A stretch of DNA of 64,000 nt, taken from NCBI GenBank assembly GCA_022844275.1, contig JALHMB010000010.1, positions 1-64,000 of the forward strand, written 5' to 3'. Source of the stretch: Hyphomicrobiaceae bacterium (GTDB lineage: Bacteria; Pseudomonadota; Alphaproteobacteria; Rhizobiales; Hyphomicrobiaceae). Of the stretch, positions 28,103 to 36,526 are shown in pieces; positions within the stretch are counted from its first letter, which is position 1; the number at the start of each line of letters is the position of its first letter. Under the pieces are notes generated by a model. It had not been told where the DNA came from. It saw only the letters and a program-made list of their open reading frames with translations, and made no database searches. The position numbers and the translations under genes were made by a program.

Positions 28103-28624
28103 ATGTCGAAAGCACAGATCGACGTCATTCAAGGCGATATCACGCGCATTCCCGCCGACGCGATCGTCAATGCTGCGAACGGCGCACTCGCCATGGGGGG
28201 CGGTGTTTGCGGCGCGATCTTTCGCGCGGCCGGCGTGGCGGAGCTGACGGCAGCGTGTCGGGCGCTGGGCGGATGTCCGACCGGTCATGCCGTCATCACG
28301 CCCGCATTCGGCATGAGTTCGGCAAAGTTCATCGTGCACGCGGTCGGGCCGGTTTACGCGGAGTACGCGCCGGAGAAGGCGGCAGAGTTGTTGCGCGGTG
28401 CGTATGCGTCGGCGCTCAAGGTGGCAGCAGACAAAGGCTGCCGAAGCATTGCATTCCCCGCGATCAGCACCGGCATTTACGGCTATCCGCTCGAAGAAGC
28501 TTGTGAACAGGCCGTCGCGGCCTGCGTCGTGGACGGTGCGCAACATGCTCTGGCGATCAAGCTCGTCGCATTCGATGGCATGACGGCTAGCGCATTGCGC
28601 GAGGCCCTCACGCGCATCGTCTGA
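28103..28624 (+). CDS. Macrodomain protein, probable O-acetyl-ADP-ribose deacetylase
   Basis: The protein has 173 residues forming a single macrodomain. The core motifs are [20 protein letters not shown] (9-28), with the catalytic-loop Asn/Asp region, [33 protein letters not shown] and [12 protein letters not shown]. This is the MacroD/YmdB class that removes O-acetyl-ADP-ribose or mono-ADP-ribose from proteins. No ADP-ribosyltransferase or sirtuin gene is nearby. It follows the membrane protein gene by 26 bp. Confidence 0.93.
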   Translation: MSKAQIDVIQGDITRIPADAIVNAANGALAMGGGVCGAIFRAAGVAELTAACRALGGCPTGHAVITPAFGMSSAKFIVHAVGPVYAEYAPEKAAELLRGAYASALKVAADKGCRSIAFPAISTGIYGYPLEEACEQAVAACVVDGAQHALAIKLVAFDGMTASALREALTRIV

Positions 28625-28669
28625 GCGGATTACCTAGCGCAGCTCTTGAAATTCTGGCTCGCCAGCCCG

Positions 28670-28688
28670 ATGTTAAATGAATTAACAT
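28670..28688. promoter_or_regulatory. Inverted repeat upstream of the DUF2852 gene
   Basis: atgttaa/ttaacat (7-bp arms, 5-nt centre) lies 22 bp before the start codon. It contains two TTAA half-sites but with N5 spacing, so it does not match the CtrA consensus. It could be a repressor site overlapping the promoter. Confidence 0.3.
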
Positions 28689-28709
28689 TGGTAGCGACGA
28701 GGGAACTCT

Positions 28710-29108
28710 ATGCGTAATCACGTGATGATGTGGTGGCTCGCGGGGGGTGCAACGGTGCTCGGGGCGTCGTTGACCTACCTCGCGACACGACCTGCGCTTG
28801 CCCCGGTGGTATCGCGTGCCCAGGCTGGGGCCTCGCGCGTGAGGGAAAGCAGAGTCTGGGAGTGCGGCACCTGGGCCGCGAGAAAGCTCGGCGACAAGTT
28901 TGGCACGCTGCTCCGCAAGGATCGCGCGAACAGTGGGGGGCACGAGCGGCCCATCGTCCGCAATGCCGCCTTCGAGGAGTACCGCGCGGCAGAGCTTGCG
29001 CGTCTCGAAGAGGAAGAGCGCGCCTTCCATGATTATCTCGAGCGCTTGCGCAGTGCGCGCGATCGGGAGGAATTCGAGGCCTTCATGCAGGATCGCCGCG
29101 GACGCTGA
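28710..29108 (+). CDS. DUF2852-like small membrane protein
   Basis: The protein has 132 residues. One or two N-terminal membrane helices (about 6-26) are followed by a basic segment and a C-terminal charged helix, with FEEYRAAELARLEEEERAF and LRSARDREEFEAFMQDR. That closing helix is characteristic of the DUF2852 family, which is largely restricted to Rhizobiales and relatives. The function is unknown. Confidence 0.75.
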   Translation: MRNHVMMWWLAGGATVLGASLTYLATRPALAPVVSRAQAGASRVRESRVWECGTWAARKLGDKFGTLLRKDRANSGGHERPIVRNAAFEEYRAAELARLEEEERAFHDYLERLRSARDREEFEAFMQDRRGR

Positions 29109-29169
29109 GACGCAAACAGTAGTACGGGAGGAGCGTCGCCGCTTCTCCCGCTTGCTTTGTGCAGCTTGC

Positions 29170-29565
29170 TCACGCCGCGGCAATACCCGAGCGCTGCTGC
29201 GCACTGTGCTCCAGCAGCGCAAGAACGCCTACGACGGCTGCCTGCGCGAGAATGAGGATGGTGCCAAGCGCATTCGGCGCGATGAACGCCAACACAGCGA
29301 CACTTGCGATCACCCACCCGATATTGCCGAGTACGATCAGCCAGACGATGGGCCGCGGCGGCGTTGCCTGCAATCCGGCATAGGCCATCAGCGCCGCGAT
29401 CGGGAACAGGATGAGGCCTGCCCAATACAGCAGTGGCGCCGGAATCGCCGTGAGACCCGCAACGAAGTTGGATCCGAAGGCCATGAGGGCGCCAGCGCCG
29501 ACGCAGGTGGCCGCATCGAGCAGCAGGACGTTCTGGAGGGTGTTGTTGGGCTGAATGGGGCTCAT
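29170..29565 (-). CDS. Four-TM membrane protein divergent from an XRE regulator
   Basis: The protein has 131 residues from the ATG with GGAG upstream. Four hydrophobic helices are at about 13-33, 44-62, 73-93 and 97-117, and there are few charged residues. Its start is 134 bp from the start of the divergent XRE-type regulator, and such pairs are common where the regulator controls the membrane protein. No family-specific motif recognised. Confidence 0.75.
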   Translation of the reverse strand: MSPIQPNNTLQNVLLLDAATCVGAGALMAFGSNFVAGLTAIPAPLLYWAGLILFPIAALMAYAGLQATPPRPIVWLIVLGNIGWVIASVAVLAFIAPNALGTILILAQAAVVGVLALLEHSAQQRSGIAAA

Positions 29566-29698
29566 GATCAATCTCCGTGGGCTTTGTTGGGAAGCCTGCG
29601 TTCGGCTTCATGCCCAGGAAGATGGCGACAGCGGTGCAGCAGGTCGATTACGCTCCAGGTAATTGGATCGGAAATATGCCATCGCTAGTTTCGCCACC

Positions 29699-30556
29699 AT
29701 GCCGAACACACAACCCACTGCCGGAACTTTGCTGCGAACCTGGCGCCAGCGCCGCCGCATGAGCCAGCTCGAGCTGGCGCTCGAGGCCGAGGTCTCGCAG
29801 CGCCATCTGAGCTTCGTCGAATCCGGTCGCTCGGCGCCGAGCCGCGACATGATCCTGCATCTGGCCGAGCGGCTCTCGATCCCGCTGCGCGAGCGGAACA
29901 TCCTGCTCGTCGCGGCCGGTTTCGCGCCCATCTACCAGGAGCGCAATCTCGATGATCCTGCACTTGCCGCGCAGCGCGAAGCCATCGATCTCGTGCTCAA
30001 GAGCCACGAGCCCTTCCCTGCGCTCGCCGTCGATCGCTACTGGACACTCGTGGCGGCGAATGCGGCCATTGGCCCGCTCATCGCAGGTATCGATGCGGCC
30101 CTGCTGGAGCCGCCGCTCAATGTGCTCCGCCTGAGCCTGCATCCCGAGGGCATGGCGCCGCGCATCGTGAACTACGACGAGTGGCGCGCGCTGATCATCG
30201 CAAGCGTCGCGCAGCAGGTGGATGCCTCGGCGGATGCCAAGCTCAATGATCTGCTGGCGGAGCTGAAGGCGTATCCGCGCCCGCGGAAGAGCGCGATCAC
30301 GATACCTCCGCCGCGGCGCGACTACGGCAACGTCGTCGTGCCGTTGCAGCTAGCGACGCCGGAGGGCGACGTGCTTTCCTTTTTCAGCACGGTGACGGTG
30401 TTCGGCACGCCGGTCGACATCACGCTTGCCGAGATCGCGATCGAAGCCTTCTATCCCGCGGACAAGGCGACAGCCGAAGCCGTGCGCAGGGCCGTTGCCG
30501 GTGCGAAGCCGCCGATCGCCAGCGCCAAGCCGCCTAAACCCCGTAGCGGCCGATAA
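29699..30556 (+). CDS. XRE-family transcriptional regulator with MmyB-like ligand domain
   Basis: The protein has 285 residues from MPNTQPTAGTLLRTWRQ. The helix-turn-helix (about 8-65) contains RRMSQLELALEAEVSQRHLS and FVESGRSAPSRDMIL. The C-terminal domain (about 100-265), with VDRYWTLVAANAAI, LRLSLHPEGMAPRIVNYDEW and FFSTVTVFGTP, is the MmyB-like domain thought to bind fatty-acid-type ligands. It is divergent from the four-TM protein, its likely target. The 3' end overlaps the convergent thiolase gene by 23 bp. Confidence 0.92.
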   Translation: MPNTQPTAGTLLRTWRQRRRMSQLELALEAEVSQRHLSFVESGRSAPSRDMILHLAERLSIPLRERNILLVAAGFAPIYQERNLDDPALAAQREAIDLVLKSHEPFPALAVDRYWTLVAANAAIGPLIAGIDAALLEPPLNVLRLSLHPEGMAPRIVNYDEWRALIIASVAQQVDASADAKLNDLLAELKAYPRPRKSAITIPPPRRDYGNVVVPLQLATPEGDVLSFFSTVTVFGTPVDITLAEIAIEAFYPADKATAEAVRRAVAGAKPPIASAKPPKPRSGR

Positions 30557-31739
30557 TCGAGATCGAGCACACATTCTGGTGCGGGAAGCCGCCGAGATTG
30601 TGCGTGAGTCCGAGGTGCGGCTCGTCCTGGCGCTGACGTGGGCCGGCGCGGCCGAGCATCTGAAGATAGACCTCGTAGATCATGCGCAGGCCCGAGGCGC
30701 CGATCGGATGGCCAAAGCACTTGAGGCCGCCGTCGATCTGGCAAGGCACGCCGCCGTCCGAATTATAGAAGCCATCGAGCACATCCTTAACCGCCTCGCC
30801 TTCCTTGGAGATGAACAGGTCCTCCATAGTGACGAGCTCGGTGATCGAGAAGCAGTCGTGGACTTCGATAAGCGAGAGTTCCTTGCGCGGGTCGTCAATG
30901 CCGGCTTCTGTGTACGCGCGCTTCGAGGCCGTGCGTGTCGTCACGAAGTGGCTGCCGTCCCAGGAATTGTGGCTCGCCTCCTGACCGTTCGAGACCGAGA
31001 GCTGAAGCGCTTTCACAGAGACGATGTCGTGCTTGCCGAGACTCTTGGCAATCTCAGGTGTTGTCACGATAGCGCATGCCGCGCCATCCGAGACGCCGCA
31101 GCAGTCGTACAGTCCGAGTGGTTCCGCGACTGTCGGCGCGCCGAGTACAGTGTCGATGTTGATCTTGTTCCTCAAGTGCGCCTTGGGATTCTTGGCGCCA
31201 TTGTCGTGGCTCTTGACGGAGATCTGCGCCATGGCGCGCTTGAGTTCGTCGGGCGATGTGCCGTGCTTCGCGCGATAGGCCGCCGCGAGTTGCGCGAACG
31301 AGCCCGGCGCCGAAAAGTTCGCCCACGACATGGAGTTCAACACGCCGCGCGAGCGCTGTGGCAGGCCGCCGTAGCCCGTGTCCTTGAGCTTTTCGACGCC
31401 CATGGCGAGCGCGATGTCGGCAGCGCCCGAGGCAACGGCGTAGACGGCACCGCGAAAGGCTTCCGTGCCCGAGGCGCAGTAATTCTCGACGCGCGTCACG
31501 GGGATGTACGGAAGGCGCAGCGCGATCGCGAGCGGCACACCCGATTTGCCGACGTGCTGATCCTCGATCGCGGTCGAGAGCCACGCGGCGTTGATCTGCT
31601 TGGTCTCGATGCCGGCGTCCGCGAGCGCTTCCTCGTAGGCCTCGACCATGAGGTCGTCGGCTTCCTTGTCCCACCGCTCGCCGAACTTCGAGCAGCCCAT
31701 GCCGAGGATCGCGACCTTGTCCTTGATGCCCGAAGCCAT
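30534..31739 (-). CDS. Thiolase-family acyl-CoA acyltransferase (SCP-x-like)
   Basis: The protein has 401 residues. The nucleophile Cys is in VENYCASGTEAFRGAVYAV, and the His and second Cys regions are HDCFSITELV and CFGHPIGASG. The layout is that of the SCP-x/non-specific lipid-transfer thiolases used in side-chain and aromatic degradation, rather than the biosynthetic acetoacetyl-CoA thiolase. It starts three bases after the end of the HMG-CoA-synthase-like/DUF35 gene, and such pairs are known to form thiolase-DUF35 complexes. The substrate is unknown. Confidence 0.92.
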   Translation of the reverse strand: MASGIKDKVAILGMGCSKFGERWDKEADDLMVEAYEEALADAGIETKQINAAWLSTAIEDQHVGKSGVPLAIALRLPYIPVTRVENYCASGTEAFRGAVYAVASGAADIALAMGVEKLKDTGYGGLPQRSRGVLNSMSWANFSAPGSFAQLAAAYRAKHGTSPDELKRAMAQISVKSHDNGAKNPKAHLRNKINIDTVLGAPTVAEPLGLYDCCGVSDGAACAIVTTPEIAKSLGKHDIVSVKALQLSVSNGQEASHNSWDGSHFVTTRTASKRAYTEAGIDDPRKELSLIEVHDCFSITELVTMEDLFISKEGEAVKDVLDGFYNSDGGVPCQIDGGLKCFGHPIGASGLRMIYEVYLQMLGRAGPRQRQDEPHLGLTHNLGGFPHQNVCSISIIGRYGV

Positions 31740-31742
31740 GGC

Positions 31743-33197
31743 TCAGCTCTCCTTCGCGGATGTCGGGGCGGGTGCGGCCTTCCAGAAATAGCGGGTGAAG
31801 CCACGCTGTGTGTCGTGATCCTTGATGCGGAACATCATGCGCATGGGCTGGCCGACTTCGAGCGCTTCGGGATCGACGTCCGTGAAGTCGAGCATCATGC
31901 GGCCGCCGCCCTCGAACTGCACCATGCCGTAGCAGGCAGGTGGTGAGGGCGAGTAGGTGAGGCGGTCGGCAGTGAAGGAGTTGATGCGGCCGGCCTTGTC
32001 GGCGAAGGCGTGCGGCACCTGCGTGTGCATAGCATTGCAGTTCGGGTTCACGCAGATGTTCGATTTCGGAATCTGGATCGTGCCGCACTTCGTGCACTCG
32101 CCGCCGAGGAAGCTCGTCAGCAGCGCGCGGTTGCGCCAGAGCGAGGAGAGCGGCGTCTGCTTGTCCACTTCCGAGCGCATGCCGCGCTCGATCTCGACGA
32201 GATCGTTGATCGCGAGATAGCGGTTGTACGCCGCCTCTTCCTTGCGCCGCGCGAGATGGCCGCTGACGCCCGCCCGCGCGGGGAGCTTCGCGAGCTCCGG
32301 CGTGACTTCCAGGATGATCGCATCTGCGCCCTGACCGAAGCCGACGACGAGGATGCGGTCGCCCGCCTTAGCGGATTCGAGCGTATGCCCGAAAAGCATG
32401 AGAGGGTGCGCGACGCCCGTCTCGCCTAGTGCGACCTGGAGGTTGTCGCGGATGCCCGCCTCGGGCAGTCCCGCAACTTTGGCAATGGTGGCGGCGATGC
32501 GTGGCAGCGTGCCCGGCATGATGAAATGCGTGATGTCGCCCGGCTGGAGACCCGCACGCGACAGCGCCTCGGCAATGACCGGCGGCACGAGCTTCATGTA
32601 GCCCTCGTCGCGGATCCAGCGTTCTTCCCACTGGTAGTCGAACGGCTGGTCGTCCGTGCGGTAGTGATCGACGAAGTCGGCCGTGCGGCTAGCCGATCCG
32701 ACGAGGCGGGCGACGGCTGGCCCTTCGCCGACGAGCACGGCTGCGGCGCCATCGCCGTTCGTCATCTCGTAGGGGCTTGCGGTCTTCGCGCGCCGCTTCT
32801 CGGAGGCGATGAGCAGCGTCGGTCCACCGCCGTTGAGTGCATTCAGAAGGGCGGAGGTCGCTGCGCGCTGGCTCGCTGTGACGTCGAGAGCCGCAACGTG
32901 GCTCGCGATGTCGAGGGCTTCGGCGACGATGCCGGCATTGAGGCGGTCACGGAAGGGAAAGGAGGTCGAGGCGAACTGGAGGCCGCGTACGCTCTTGCGG
33001 TCGATGCCGGTCAGGCAGTCCCGCGCCGCTTCGACGGCCATGGTGACCGCGTCCTCGTCCCAATTGCAGATGGCGCGCTCGCCCTTGGCGAGGCCCTTCA
33101 GGGCGGGGTTGAACCAGGAGTTGGCGGCGGCGATGGCCTGACGCTGCAATCTGAGGCGCGGGATATAGGCGCCGAACGCCAGAATGCCGGCGGTCAT
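31743..33197 (-). CDS. HMG-CoA-synthase-like protein fused to a DUF35 zinc-ribbon/OB-fold domain
   Basis: The protein has 484 residues from MTAGILAFGAYIPRLRLQ. The N-terminal two-thirds (1-340) follow the thiolase fold of HMG-CoA synthases, with NGDGAAAVLVGEG and GFGQGADAIILEV. At the site of the nucleophilic Cys the sequence is DVTASQRAATSALL, without Cys. The C-terminal third carries a zinc ribbon (CTKCGTIQIPKSNICVNPNC) and an OB-fold (RLTYSPSPPACYGMVQFEGG). DUF35 domains help deliver acyl-CoA in thiolase complexes, which fits the adjacent thiolase gene. The fused architecture is known in acyl-CoA degradation clusters. It may be non-catalytic or use another residue. Confidence 0.9.
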   Translation of the reverse strand: MTAGILAFGAYIPRLRLQRQAIAAANSWFNPALKGLAKGERAICNWDEDAVTMAVEAARDCLTGIDRKSVRGLQFASTSFPFRDRLNAGIVAEALDIASHVAALDVTASQRAATSALLNALNGGGPTLLIASEKRRAKTASPYEMTNGDGAAAVLVGEGPAVARLVGSASRTADFVDHYRTDDQPFDYQWEERWIRDEGYMKLVPPVIAEALSRAGLQPGDITHFIMPGTLPRIAATIAKVAGLPEAGIRDNLQVALGETGVAHPLMLFGHTLESAKAGDRILVVGFGQGADAIILEVTPELAKLPARAGVSGHLARRKEEAAYNRYLAINDLVEIERGMRSEVDKQTPLSSLWRNRALLTSFLGGECTKCGTIQIPKSNICVNPNCNAMHTQVPHAFADKAGRINSFTADRLTYSPSPPACYGMVQFEGGGRMMLDFTDVDPEALEVGQPMRMMFRIKDHDTQRGFTRYFWKAAPAPTSAKES

Positions 33198-33392
33198 GGG
33201 GGCTCCTTTGAGTATTTCCTCGGGCGCTGATGCGCGGTTTTCCTGAACACTGCACCTAGCGTCGAACAGCGTCAACGGCGGCTGTCCCGCGAGTTTCTTA
33301 ATGACTTGAGCGTACGGTCCCCGGATCGTGGCCCGCTGCAGCCGAATGCGCGTCATGCCTTGGCGCGCTTATTTGGCATGGCGGAGAGCACA

Positions 33393-33596
33393 ATGTGGTA
33401 CGTTCTCGTAATTGCTGCGCTTCTGGCAGCACTCCTGATATGGTGGATTACGAGATCTACGCCCCATAGGGGCAAACTCAATCCGGTGCTGAACGCAAAA
33501 GCGTTGGCGGCGAGCGCAGCAGCACGCCGCAAGGCAGTGCAGGCCGTTCACCAGCAGAATAGGCCGGTCAGCCGGCTGAAGTTCGGAAAGCGCTAA
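33393..33596 (+). CDS. Small single-TM protein
   Basis: The protein has 67 residues. The ATG of MWYVLVIAALLAALLIWWIT is preceded by GGAG, while the ATG five codons earlier has no ribosome-binding site. One membrane helix (1-19) is followed by a basic tail ending RLKFGKR. It is divergent from the HMG-CoA-synthase-like gene (about 195 bp). Unknown function. Confidence 0.55.
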   Translation: MWYVLVIAALLAALLIWWITRSTPHRGKLNPVLNAKALAASAAARRKAVQAVHQQNRPVSRLKFGKR

Positions 33597-33699
33597 GTTC
33601 GAACATCGTGACAGATCTAGGCGCTTGCGGCGCGAGATCGTATTGGTCGCGGAGCGCAGTGCAATGGCGCACTGCTTCGCGCAGAAGCAGGAGGTTCCG

Positions 33700-33894
33700 T
33701 TGTCAGTTCACAAGTTCAAGGTCGGCCAGACGGTCGACTTTTCGCCAGGGCGTGGCGCCCTATCATCCGGCTCTCGCCTGTACAAGATCGTCAAGCTCCT
33801 GCCTTCGGAGGGTGGGCAGCTGCTGTATCGCATCAAGGGAAGCTCCGAGCCATTCGAGCGCGTTGCGCGCGAGATGGACTTGTCGCTTCCCTGA
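33700..33894 (+). CDS. Small conserved protein with TTG start
   Basis: The protein has 64 residues. A perfect AGGAGG five bases upstream decides the TTG start, although the frame is open further left. The protein (SVHKFKVGQTVDFSPGRG, then YKIVKLLPSEGGQLLYRIKG and EPFERVAREMDL) matches a small, widespread alphaproteobacterial family of basic beta-rich proteins without assigned function. It is followed by TIGR02300 on the opposite strand. Confidence 0.75.
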   Translation: MSVHKFKVGQTVDFSPGRGALSSGSRLYKIVKLLPSEGGQLLYRIKGSSEPFERVAREMDLSLP

Positions 33895-33937
33895 TTTCGA
33901 CGCCTGACAATCGCCGAGATGTGCCTATCCGCTGGCG

Positions 33938-34318
33938 CTAGACGTCGCCGCGGTCGTCGACCGGCGGCTTGATGACGCCCCCGACTTCCTCGTCTTCATC
34001 CTCCACCTCCAGGATCAAGGCGCCCGCATTGTCATCGGTGTCATCGGCGGCTTCATCGGCCTCGACCTCCACCTCCTCCTCCGTCGCTTCCGCAGCTTCG
34101 GCGACGGGTGCGACGGTAGCGCCCTGAAAGCCACGGCTGCGTTTCCAGGACGGCGTCGAAGGCGCGGCATTTCGCGGATGAATTACGCGTTTCGTATCGA
34201 ATGCCGTACCGCAGCTCGGGCACGAGATCTCAGTTCGATTGAGATCGTAGAACGGCAAGCCGCAGTCTTCACTTTGGCAGATGCGCTTCGTGCCGCGGGC
34301 TTTCAGATTCGTGATCAT
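33938..34318 (-). CDS. TIGR02300-family zinc-ribbon-like protein
   Basis: The protein has 126 residues. The N-terminal part has KRICQSEDCGLPFYDLNR and ISCPSCGTAFD, giving four Cys in a zinc-ribbon arrangement and the FYDLNR signature of TIGR02300. The second half is very acidic (EEEVEVEADEAADDTDDN), as in other members. The family is found only in alphaproteobacteria. No function is known. Nucleic-acid or protein binding is a guess from the zinc ribbon. Confidence 0.9.
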   Translation of the reverse strand: MITNLKARGTKRICQSEDCGLPFYDLNRTEISCPSCGTAFDTKRVIHPRNAAPSTPSWKRSRGFQGATVAPVAEAAEATEEEVEVEADEAADDTDDNAGALILEVEDEDEEVGGVIKPPVDDRGDV

Positions 34319-34382
34319 GTGTTCGATCCATTCTGCAGGAGTGCATTCTGCTCGCGAGCAGAACGAGATGGCTTCCCGCCCG

Positions 34383-34544
34383 TTACTGCTGCGCCTGAAG
34401 TGTCGCAGCTAGGGTTGAGGCGAGGACTGCGATGCGATCCAGCTTGCGAGCGGCAGCCCGCCTGCTGGCCTTGTCCGAGATTTTCAAGAGCTCCGCCGTC
34501 TCGTGGAGAAGCGCGTTTATTTGTTGAATGCCATCAGTCGTCAT
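34383..34544 (-). CDS. Small helical protein, 53 residues
   Basis: It reads MTTDGIQQINALLHETAELL, then a Lys/Arg-rich helix with KASRRAAARKLDRIAVL, and ends TLQAQQ. The ribosome-binding site is AAGGA six bases before the ATG. Codon use is GC3-rich at most positions, like the neighbours, and it is predicted to be fully helical with no membrane segment. It lies upstream of TIGR02300 on the same strand (64 bp) and might share its transcript. No family recognised. Confidence 0.55.
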   Translation of the reverse strand: MTTDGIQQINALLHETAELLKISDKASRRAAARKLDRIAVLASTLAATLQAQQ

Positions 34545-34757
34545 TGCCGATCCTTCCATGGCATGACTTTGGGCGTGAACTCGCAGCCCATTGCACAGGT
34601 GATGTGTCGTGGATCGTGGCGCGAAACATTTCGCGACATTCGGCTTTTCGGGGGCTGATTAATACCAGCCGCTCCCGAGCCGTCAGAGGTTGAGTATCCT
34701 ACGTTCGTCGATTAAATGAAAGGAATTACTCCAATCGGCCTCAGCGGAAGGTGTGAC

Positions 34758-35624
34758 ATGCTCCACCCAGAGGTGTTCTCGTTCTTCGACGAGCCCACGA
34801 ATACAGCGAGTTATGTGCTCAAGGATCCGGCTTCCAAGGCGGCTGCGATCATCGATAGCGTGCTCGATTTCGATGCCGCATCAGGCCGCACCTCGACCAA
34901 GGCCGCCGACGGTATCATAGCGTTCGTCAAGGAGCGCGGTTTCGATGTTCAGTGGCTGCTGGAGACGCACGTCCACGCCGATCATCTCTCGGCAGCGCCA
35001 TACCTGAAGGACAAGCTGGGCGGCAGGATCGCCATCGGTGCCAATATCACGGTCGTGCAGGACGTGTTCGGCAAGGTGTTCAACGCCGGCACCGAGTTCG
35101 AGCGCGACGGCAGCCAGTTCGACGCGCTCTTCAAGGACGGCGACAATATCCGCATCGGCGAGATGACCGGATACGCTGTGCACACGCCCGGTCACACGCC
35201 GGCCTGCATGACCTATGTCTTCGGCGATGCCGCCTTCATCGGCGATACGCTCTTTATGCCGGACTACGGTACGGCGCGGGCTGACTTCCCCGGAGGAAGC
35301 GCGCGCGATCTCTACCGCTCCATCCGCAAGGTGCTGGCTCTGCCGCCCGAGACGCGGCTGTTCCTCTGCCACGATTACAAGGCACCGGGACGTGACAAGT
35401 TCGCATGGGAGACTACGGTTGCCGAGCAGCGAAAATCCAATCTGCACGTGCGCGATGGTGTCACGGAGGACGAGTTCGTCGCCATGCGCGAGGCGCGCGA
35501 CAAGACGCTTGGCATGCCCAAACTGATCATCCCGTCCATCCAGGTGAACATGCGCGCGGGCGACCTGCCGGAGCCGGAAGACAACGGCGTGCGCTATCTT
35601 AAAGTGCCGCTGAACAAGCTCTGA
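34758..35624 (+). CDS. Metallo-beta-lactamase-fold hydrolase (persulphide dioxygenase/Blh-like)
   Basis: The protein has 288 residues from MLHPEVFSFFDEPTNTASYV, with GGAAGG upstream. The metal motif HVHADH is in LLETHVHADHLSAAPYL, the later His in HTPGHTPACM, the bridging Asp in AFIGDTLFMPDYGTARADFP, and the last His in FLCHDYKA. GTARADF is typical of glyoxalase II-type persulphide dioxygenases (ETHE1/Blh). These oxidise glutathione persulphide with an iron centre and detoxify sulphide. The class D beta-lactamase gene starts 4 bp after its stop, so the two are co-transcribed. Confidence 0.9.
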   Translation: MLHPEVFSFFDEPTNTASYVLKDPASKAAAIIDSVLDFDAASGRTSTKAADGIIAFVKERGFDVQWLLETHVHADHLSAAPYLKDKLGGRIAIGANITVVQDVFGKVFNAGTEFERDGSQFDALFKDGDNIRIGEMTGYAVHTPGHTPACMTYVFGDAAFIGDTLFMPDYGTARADFPGGSARDLYRSIRKVLALPPETRLFLCHDYKAPGRDKFAWETTVAEQRKSNLHVRDGVTEDEFVAMREARDKTLGMPKLIIPSIQVNMRAGDLPEPEDNGVRYLKVPLNKL

Positions 35625-35628
35625 AATT

Positions 35629-36447
35629 ATGCCGGGCAGCCGTGTTTCGGGAATTTCGCGCCGCAGCGTGCTTGCGCTCGGTGGTTGCGGTCTGGCGAGC
35701 GCACTCGCAGGCATCGGCGCCGCTTCGGCGAGCGAGACCATCAAGCTCAACGATGCCGATGACGTCTTCGCACGCGAGCAGATATCGGGGACGTTCGTCA
35801 CCTACGATCCTGCAGAGGATCGCTTCGTCGTCCTCAATGCGGAGCGCGCGGCAACGCGCTTCGTGCCCGCCTCGACGTTCAAGATTCCGAACAGCCTGAT
35901 CGCGCTCGAAATCGGTGCCGTGAAGGATGCGCACGAAATGTTCCGCTATGACGGCAAACCACGCGCTGTTGCGGCGTGGCAGAAGGACATGACGCTGCTC
36001 GAGGCTGTCACGGCTTCCAACGTTCCGGTTTTTCAGGAGATCGCACGTCGCGTCGGGCTTGAGACGTACAGGACGTGGCTCGCGCGGCTCGACTACGGCA
36101 ATCGCGAGGCCGGCGACAATGTCGAGCGCTTCTGGCTGGCTGGACCGCTGATGATCAGCCCCGTCGAGCAGGCGCGCTTTCTGGCTCGGCTTGCCGAGCA
36201 GCGCCTGCCGATGGGGGCGCGATCGCAGACGATCGTCCGTGACATTGTCCGTATCGAGGAGAAGAGTGGCCGCGTGCTGTTCGCGAAGACGGGATGGAGT
36301 GGCAAGATCGGCTGGTGGGCCGGCTGGGTCGAGCAGGGCGCGCGGAAGACGGCATTCGCTCTGAACATGGATATGTCGCGGATCGAGGAGGCGCCGAAGC
36401 GTATCAGCCTCGGCAAAGAGCTGCTCACCCACGTCGGCGTTTACTAG
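35629..36447 (+). CDS. Class D (OXA-type) serine beta-lactamase
   Basis: The protein has 272 residues. The N-terminus has twin arginines (SRRSVLALGG), suggesting Tat export, with cleavage near residue 35. All class D motifs are intact: Ser82-Thr-Phe-Lys85 (nucleophile and carboxylated Lys), Ser130-Asn-Val132, Tyr156-Gly-Asn, Trp169 in FWL, and Lys220-Thr-Gly. It is therefore expected to be a functional periplasmic penicillin-hydrolysing enzyme; the spectrum cannot be read from sequence. It sits between two metallo-beta-lactamase-fold genes on the same strand, 4 bp after the first. No mobile element is near, so it is probably a chromosomal resident gene. Confidence 0.93.
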   Translation: MPGSRVSGISRRSVLALGGCGLASALAGIGAASASETIKLNDADDVFAREQISGTFVTYDPAEDRFVVLNAERAATRFVPASTFKIPNSLIALEIGAVKDAHEMFRYDGKPRAVAAWQKDMTLLEAVTASNVPVFQEIARRVGLETYRTWLARLDYGNREAGDNVERFWLAGPLMISPVEQARFLARLAEQRLPMGARSQTIVRDIVRIEEKSGRVLFAKTGWSGKIGWWAGWVEQGARKTAFALNMDMSRIEEAPKRISLGKELLTHVGVY

Positions 36448-36526
36448 GCCTGCGCTCCGGCGGATGGCCAAGCCGGGCAGCCTCGGCTATGACAACATGC
36501 CAATTGCCCGAGCGCAGGATCCCCGC

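Noticed and set aside
28670-28688. Possible CtrA site upstream of the DUF2852 gene
   Set aside because: The two TTAA half-sites are spaced by five, not seven, bases, so only an inverted repeat is reported.
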